A DNA stretch of 34,285 nucleotides from assembly GCA_016865935.1 (NCBI GenBank), contig VGOB01000031.1, positions 1 to 34,285 on the forward strand. Reading direction: 5' to 3'. Positions 31,442 to 34,285 of the stretch are shown piece by piece (position 1 is the stretch's first letter; each line of letters begins with the position of its first letter). The DNA is from Chloroflexota bacterium (lineage in GTDB: Bacteria > Chloroflexota > Anaerolineae > UBA4142). A program made the translations under genes and the position numbers. Below the pieces are notes generated by a model that ran no database searches, was not told the origin of the DNA, and saw only the letters and a program-made list of their open reading frames with translations.

Positions 31442-31987
31442 ATGAAACTAACAACTCCACTCACCGATGCAAGTGTTGAAAAACTGCACGCCGGCGATAC
31501 GGTCGAAATCACCGGCACGATTTACGTCGCGCGCGATGCCGCGCACAAGCAAATGGTTGACGCGCTGGATCGCGGCGAAAAATTGCCGGTCGATTTGACC
31601 GGGCAGATCGTCTACTATATGGGTCCCTCGCCGACGAAACCCGGTCAGGTGATCGGCTCTGCGGGTCCGACGACGAGCGGGCGGATGGACGCGTACGCGC
31701 CGCGCTTGATGGAAATCGGCTTGAAGGGAATGATCGGCAAGGGTTTGCGCGCCGCGCCAGTCAAAGACGCGATCAAGAAACACAAAGCGGTCTATTTTGC
31801 CGCGACCGGCGGCGCCGCCGCGCTGATCTCGCAGCGGATCAAAAAAGCGCAAGTGATGGCGTACGAGGATTTGGGCGCGGAGGCACTGCAAAAACTCGAG
31901 GTCGAGGATTTCCCCGTCATCGTCGTCAACGATATTTTCGGCGGCGACGCGTACGAAGATGGGAAGAAAAAGTACGCAAAGAAATGA
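31442..31987 (+). CDS. Fumarate hydratase class I, beta subunit
   Basis: A 181-residue swivelling-domain partner of the alpha subunit at 29340. Hallmarks are the start TPLTDASVEKLHAGDTVEITG, ARDAAHKQM, YYMGPSPTKPGQ, SAGPTTSGRMD and the KAVYFAATGGAAAL segment. The last strand has VEDFPVIVVNDIFGGDAY. Only the combined subunits make active enzyme. CGAGGCG precedes ATG 31442. Confidence 0.93.
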   Translation: MKLTTPLTDASVEKLHAGDTVEITGTIYVARDAAHKQMVDALDRGEKLPVDLTGQIVYYMGPSPTKPGQVIGSAGPTTSGRMDAYAPRLMEIGLKGMIGKGLRAAPVKDAIKKHKAVYFAATGGAAALISQRIKKAQVMAYEDLGAEALQKLEVEDFPVIVVNDIFGGDAYEDGKKKYAKK

Positions 31988-32017
31988 GCCAATAAACCAA
32001 TGAACCAATGAGCCAAA
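31985..32017 (+). repeat. Half unit-repeat (CCAATGAA octamer)
   Basis: Tandem CCAATAAA, CCAATGAA, CCAATGAG and CCAAAGG, similar to the left arm at 9721. No right arm is seen; the unit runs into AAAGGAGG of the next gene. Confidence 0.55.
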
Positions 32018-32028
32018 GGAGGCGAGCG

Positions 32029-32391
32029 ATGAGGTTGCGTTCTTCGAAAGGCGAAAACATTCGCGAGAGAACGTTTCGCTTTGGCGTGCGTATCGTCAAG
32101 ATGGTCAATCGCTTGCCGCGCACAACGGCTGGTTTCGCATTGGGCAACCAAGTAATTCGCTCTGGTACGGGGATTGGCGCGAATGTCGAAGAAGCCGACG
32201 CGGCGGAATCGAAAAATGATTTCATCCACAAGATGAAGATCGCGTTGAAAGAAGCGCAGGAAACGCGCTATTGGCTCCGCACAATTATCGAATCTGAATT
32301 GCTCGTGGACGAGGAAACAAAGGCACTGTTGAAAGAGAGTGATGAACTCGTGCGGATTATTCACACAATCATCGTAACTGCTCAGGCATAA
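32029..32391 (+). CDS. Four-helix bundle protein (23S rRNA-IVP family), 3' end altered by IS66
   Basis: A 120-residue protein of the S23/23S rRNA intervening-sequence family, with a typical FRFGVRIVKMVNRLPRTTAG start, RSGTGIGANVEEADAAES and a long final helix. Members form pentameric bundles; their role is unclear. The left end of the IS66-family element begins at 32374. The last residues (VTAQA) and the stop codon therefore come from the insertion sequence, and the natural C-terminus is probably lost by only a few residues. AAAGGAGG sets ATG 32029 rather than 32008. Confidence 0.88.
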   Translation: MRLRSSKGENIRERTFRFGVRIVKMVNRLPRTTAGFALGNQVIRSGTGIGANVEEADAAESKNDFIHKMKIALKEAQETRYWLRTIIESELLVDEETKALLKESDELVRIIHTIIVTAQA

Positions 32392-33933
32392 CCAAACTTG
32401 GACGACTTTTGTATTGTAAAGCATACTTTCATCAGGCATACTGTAGACAATGACACCGGCACAGTTACCGACAGACGAACAGGTGCGCGCGGCATACCAG
32501 CAGGGCGAAGCAACCCTCCTTGGCTTGGTCAACGGATTGGTTGCCGTCATTCGCGCGTTGGAGACACGGGTTCAAGCCTTGGAAGATCAACTCGCCAAGA
32601 ATAGCCAGAACAGTAGCAAGCCACCCTCTAGCGATGGGTTCAAGAAACCCCAGCCCCACAGTTTGCGAACATCGAGCGGTAAGCCCAGCGGCGGACAACC
32701 AGGGCATCCTGGGCAAACACTCCACCAGGTCGCCCAGCCCAAGCACACCCGGGTGCATCTCGTGACGACCTGCCATCGTTGCCACACCTCCCTGAAAGAG
32801 GCACCCGTCCAAGACCGTGTCAAGCGCCAAGTCTTTGACCTGCCGCCGGTACAGATCGAAGTCACCGAACATCAAGCCGAGATCAAACAGTGTCCGCACT
32901 GCGGCGAGTTGACCCAAGCCGAGTTTCCACCCGAGGTGACCCAACCGGTGCAGTTCGGCACGATGCTCAAAGCGCAGATGGTTTATCTAAATCAGTATCA
33001 CTTGATTCCACTTGCACGCACGGTTCAGATTCTCGAGGACCTGTATGGACAATCCGTAAGCGAAGGGACCCTGGTCGAAGCCAATGCCACCCTCGCCGAG
33101 CAGGTCGCGCCCGTGAATGAGCGGATCAAAGAATACCTGACGCACGATGCCGCCGTGGTGCATTTCGATGAAACGGGCGCCCGTGTGGGCGGCGCGTTGA
33201 ATTGGTTTCACGCGGCCAGCACCGCTTTAGTGACGCTGTATGTCTGGCATGCCAAACGCGGCACGGACGCGATGAACGCCATCGGGATCTTGCCACATCT
33301 GAAGGGACGCGCCATTCATGACCACTGGCAGTCCTATTTCAAGTATCTGATCGACCATGGCTTGTGTAACGCCCATCACCTGCGCGAGTTGACGTTTATC
33401 GTGGAACGCTACCATCAACTCTGGGCCGTTGGGATGATCGAGTTGTTAATCGACATCAAGACGACGGTGGACCAAGTGCGCGCGGCACAAGACCACCTCG
33501 CTCCCGAACTCCTGACCGCCTTTGAGAAACGCTATGATGCATTGATTGAGCACGGGCTTGGAGAAAACCCGATGTCCCACGAGCGCGTCCCGAACCAGCG
33601 CGGACGGGTCAAGCAGAGCCCCCCCAAAAACTTGCTGGATCGGCTCAAAGAACACAAACGCGAAACGTTGGCCTTCATGTATGACTTTCGCGTGCCATTC
33701 GATAACAATCAAGCGGAACGAGACTTGCGGATGATGAAAGTCAAACAAAAGGTCTCCGGCTGTTTTCGCAGTGAAGACGGTGCCCACGTCTTCTGCCAAG
33801 TTCGCAGTTACATTTCCACCGCGCAGAAAAATGGCATGCGAGTCTTGGATGCGCTCAAGTCGGCGTTCCAAGGAACACCCTATGTGCCGCTAGTCTTGGC
33901 TACTCGACTGGCATCCACTGCCTGAGCAGTTAC
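32374..33933 (+). mobile_element. IS66-family insertion sequence
   Basis: A 1560-bp element bounded by perfect 15-bp inverted ends, GTAACTGCTCAGGCA (32374-32388) and TGCCTGAGCAGTTAC (33919-33933). The repeats extend 3 bases further by chance or design (ATC and GAT). It carries one transposase gene and no TnpA/TnpB, as in the single-ORF (ISBst12) subgroup. The flanking 8-mers CAATCATC and GATTCAAC do not match, so no target duplication is present. Confidence 0.9.
32450..33925 (+). CDS. IS66-family transposase
   Basis: A 491-residue DDE transposase. A coiled N-terminal helix ([21 protein letters not shown]) is followed by [10 protein letters not shown], the IS66 hallmark. Next come a zinc-finger region with CHRC and CPHC pairs, and the catalytic core with [23 protein letters not shown] and the final [18 protein letters not shown]. 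No frameshift or internal stop is seen, so it is likely active. ATG 32450 has no strong ribosome-binding site. Confidence 0.95.
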   Translation: MTPAQLPTDEQVRAAYQQGEATLLGLVNGLVAVIRALETRVQALEDQLAKNSQNSSKPPSSDGFKKPQPHSLRTSSGKPSGGQPGHPGQTLHQVAQPKHTRVHLVTTCHRCHTSLKEAPVQDRVKRQVFDLPPVQIEVTEHQAEIKQCPHCGELTQAEFPPEVTQPVQFGTMLKAQMVYLNQYHLIPLARTVQILEDLYGQSVSEGTLVEANATLAEQVAPVNERIKEYLTHDAAVVHFDETGARVGGALNWFHAASTALVTLYVWHAKRGTDAMNAIGILPHLKGRAIHDHWQSYFKYLIDHGLCNAHHLRELTFIVERYHQLWAVGMIELLIDIKTTVDQVRAAQDHLAPELLTAFEKRYDALIEHGLGENPMSHERVPNQRGRVKQSPPKNLLDRLKEHKRETLAFMYDFRVPFDNNQAERDLRMMKVKQKVSGCFRSEDGAHVFCQVRSYISTAQKNGMRVLDALKSAFQGTPYVPLVLATRLASTA

Positions 33934-33935
33934 GA

Positions 33936-34214
33936 TTCAACAATCAAAAGAACCGGGGCTTCGAACTGGAACATCCGTATAGTCAGAATCCGACTGCGAG
34001 CAAAGTGTTTTACTTTCTCCTTCAGTGCGCCCATTTGCTATTTCAACTGATGGAGAAGGGGAGCGTGTTCCGCCAGGCTTTTCCGCGGGGGGTGGGCTCC
34101 AGCAAGAATCTCGCTTTGCGCTTGCTGGAGGCATGGCGGAACTTGCGCGTGAGCGCGGCGGAACTGGAGCGTCTGTGGGCAGCGCGCTTGCAGATTCGAT
34201 TTGATAGTTCGTGA
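33936..34214 (+). pseudogene. 3' remnant of a second transposase
   Basis: A reading frame beginning right at the IS66 right end encodes FNNQKNRGFELEHPYSQNPT, then YFLLQCAHLLFQLMEKGS and ends LQIRFDSS. It resembles the C-terminus of an IS4-like DDE transposase, whose end often has an N-N-x-K-N-R-G-F motif. The 5' part is absent, cut off where IS66 begins. The remaining 71 bases to the window end show nothing I can name. Confidence 0.65.
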
Positions 34215-34285
34215 GTTCCAAGTTGTTCCGGTTTGAGTCCCCCGTAGCCATTCGTCCCCTCCTGGCTTCTGGACGCAAGAAGTCA

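Overview
This window looks like a bacterial chromosome fragment from an anaerobe using the Wood-Ljungdahl (reductive acetyl-CoA) pathway. The best guess is a Chloroflexota (Anaerolineae-like) genome. That rests on the bacterial-type AcsB/AcsC/AcsD/AcsE set, a seven-iron ferredoxin and the style of intergenic repeats; there is no marker gene here to prove it. Every convincing gene is on the + strand. The large minus-strand open frames are antisense shadows of GC-rich genes.

Region 1 (1-4390) is visibly AT-richer than the rest and looks like the tail of a mobile cassette array. Two nearly identical 129-bp elements (513-641 and 3564-3692) have the layout of integron attC sites. Between them, as one cassette of about 3 kb, sits a single-chain type IIG restriction-modification enzyme. 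A fragmentary gene precedes it and a HAD-family phosphatase follows. No integrase is in the window.

Region 2 (4398-14005) is the carbon-fixation core: ferredoxin, a GNAT acetyltransferase, acetyl-CoA synthase (acsB), a CBS-domain protein, a small membrane protein, both corrinoid iron-sulfur protein subunits (acsD, acsC), a NifU-like protein, a 68-residue half-ferritin, and the ATP-dependent corrinoid activator (acsV/RACo). The last appears to start at ATC. The CO dehydrogenase catalytic subunit is absent. Region 3 (14033-16780) is a patch of unrelated genes: a membrane protein, a 59-residue proline-rich protein, a DUF3800 protein followed by a compact structured-RNA candidate, a P-loop protein and a CoA-binding protein.

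Region 4 (16884-21210) returns to one-carbon and C4 metabolism: acsE, malic enzyme, an atypical thioredoxin-reductase-like flavoprotein and folD, ending at a strong terminator. Region 5 (21280-26448) is the most unusual part. It is an independent unit with its own sigma70-type promoter, encoding a 1071-residue protein with three RAMP (Cas7-like) units, a zinc-ribbon protein of unknown family and a Cas6-like protein. No Cas10, Cas5, Cas1, Cas2 or CRISPR array is visible. Region 6 (26745-31987) carries metV, metF, a zinc-finger/GIY-YIG-like protein, two-subunit fumarase and a D-malate/tartrate dehydrogenase between the fumarase subunits. Region 7 (32029-34285) has a 23S-rRNA-IVP-type four-helix protein, an IS66-family element and the tail of another transposase.

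A theme across regions 2-6 is that most intergenic gaps contain a hairpin built from 7- or 8-bp tandem units. The unit differs from gap to gap but the architecture is the same, and it usually ends just before the next Shine-Dalgarno. One copy lies inside a coding sequence, and another has been hit by an IS66-related MITE with a perfect 8-bp target duplication.
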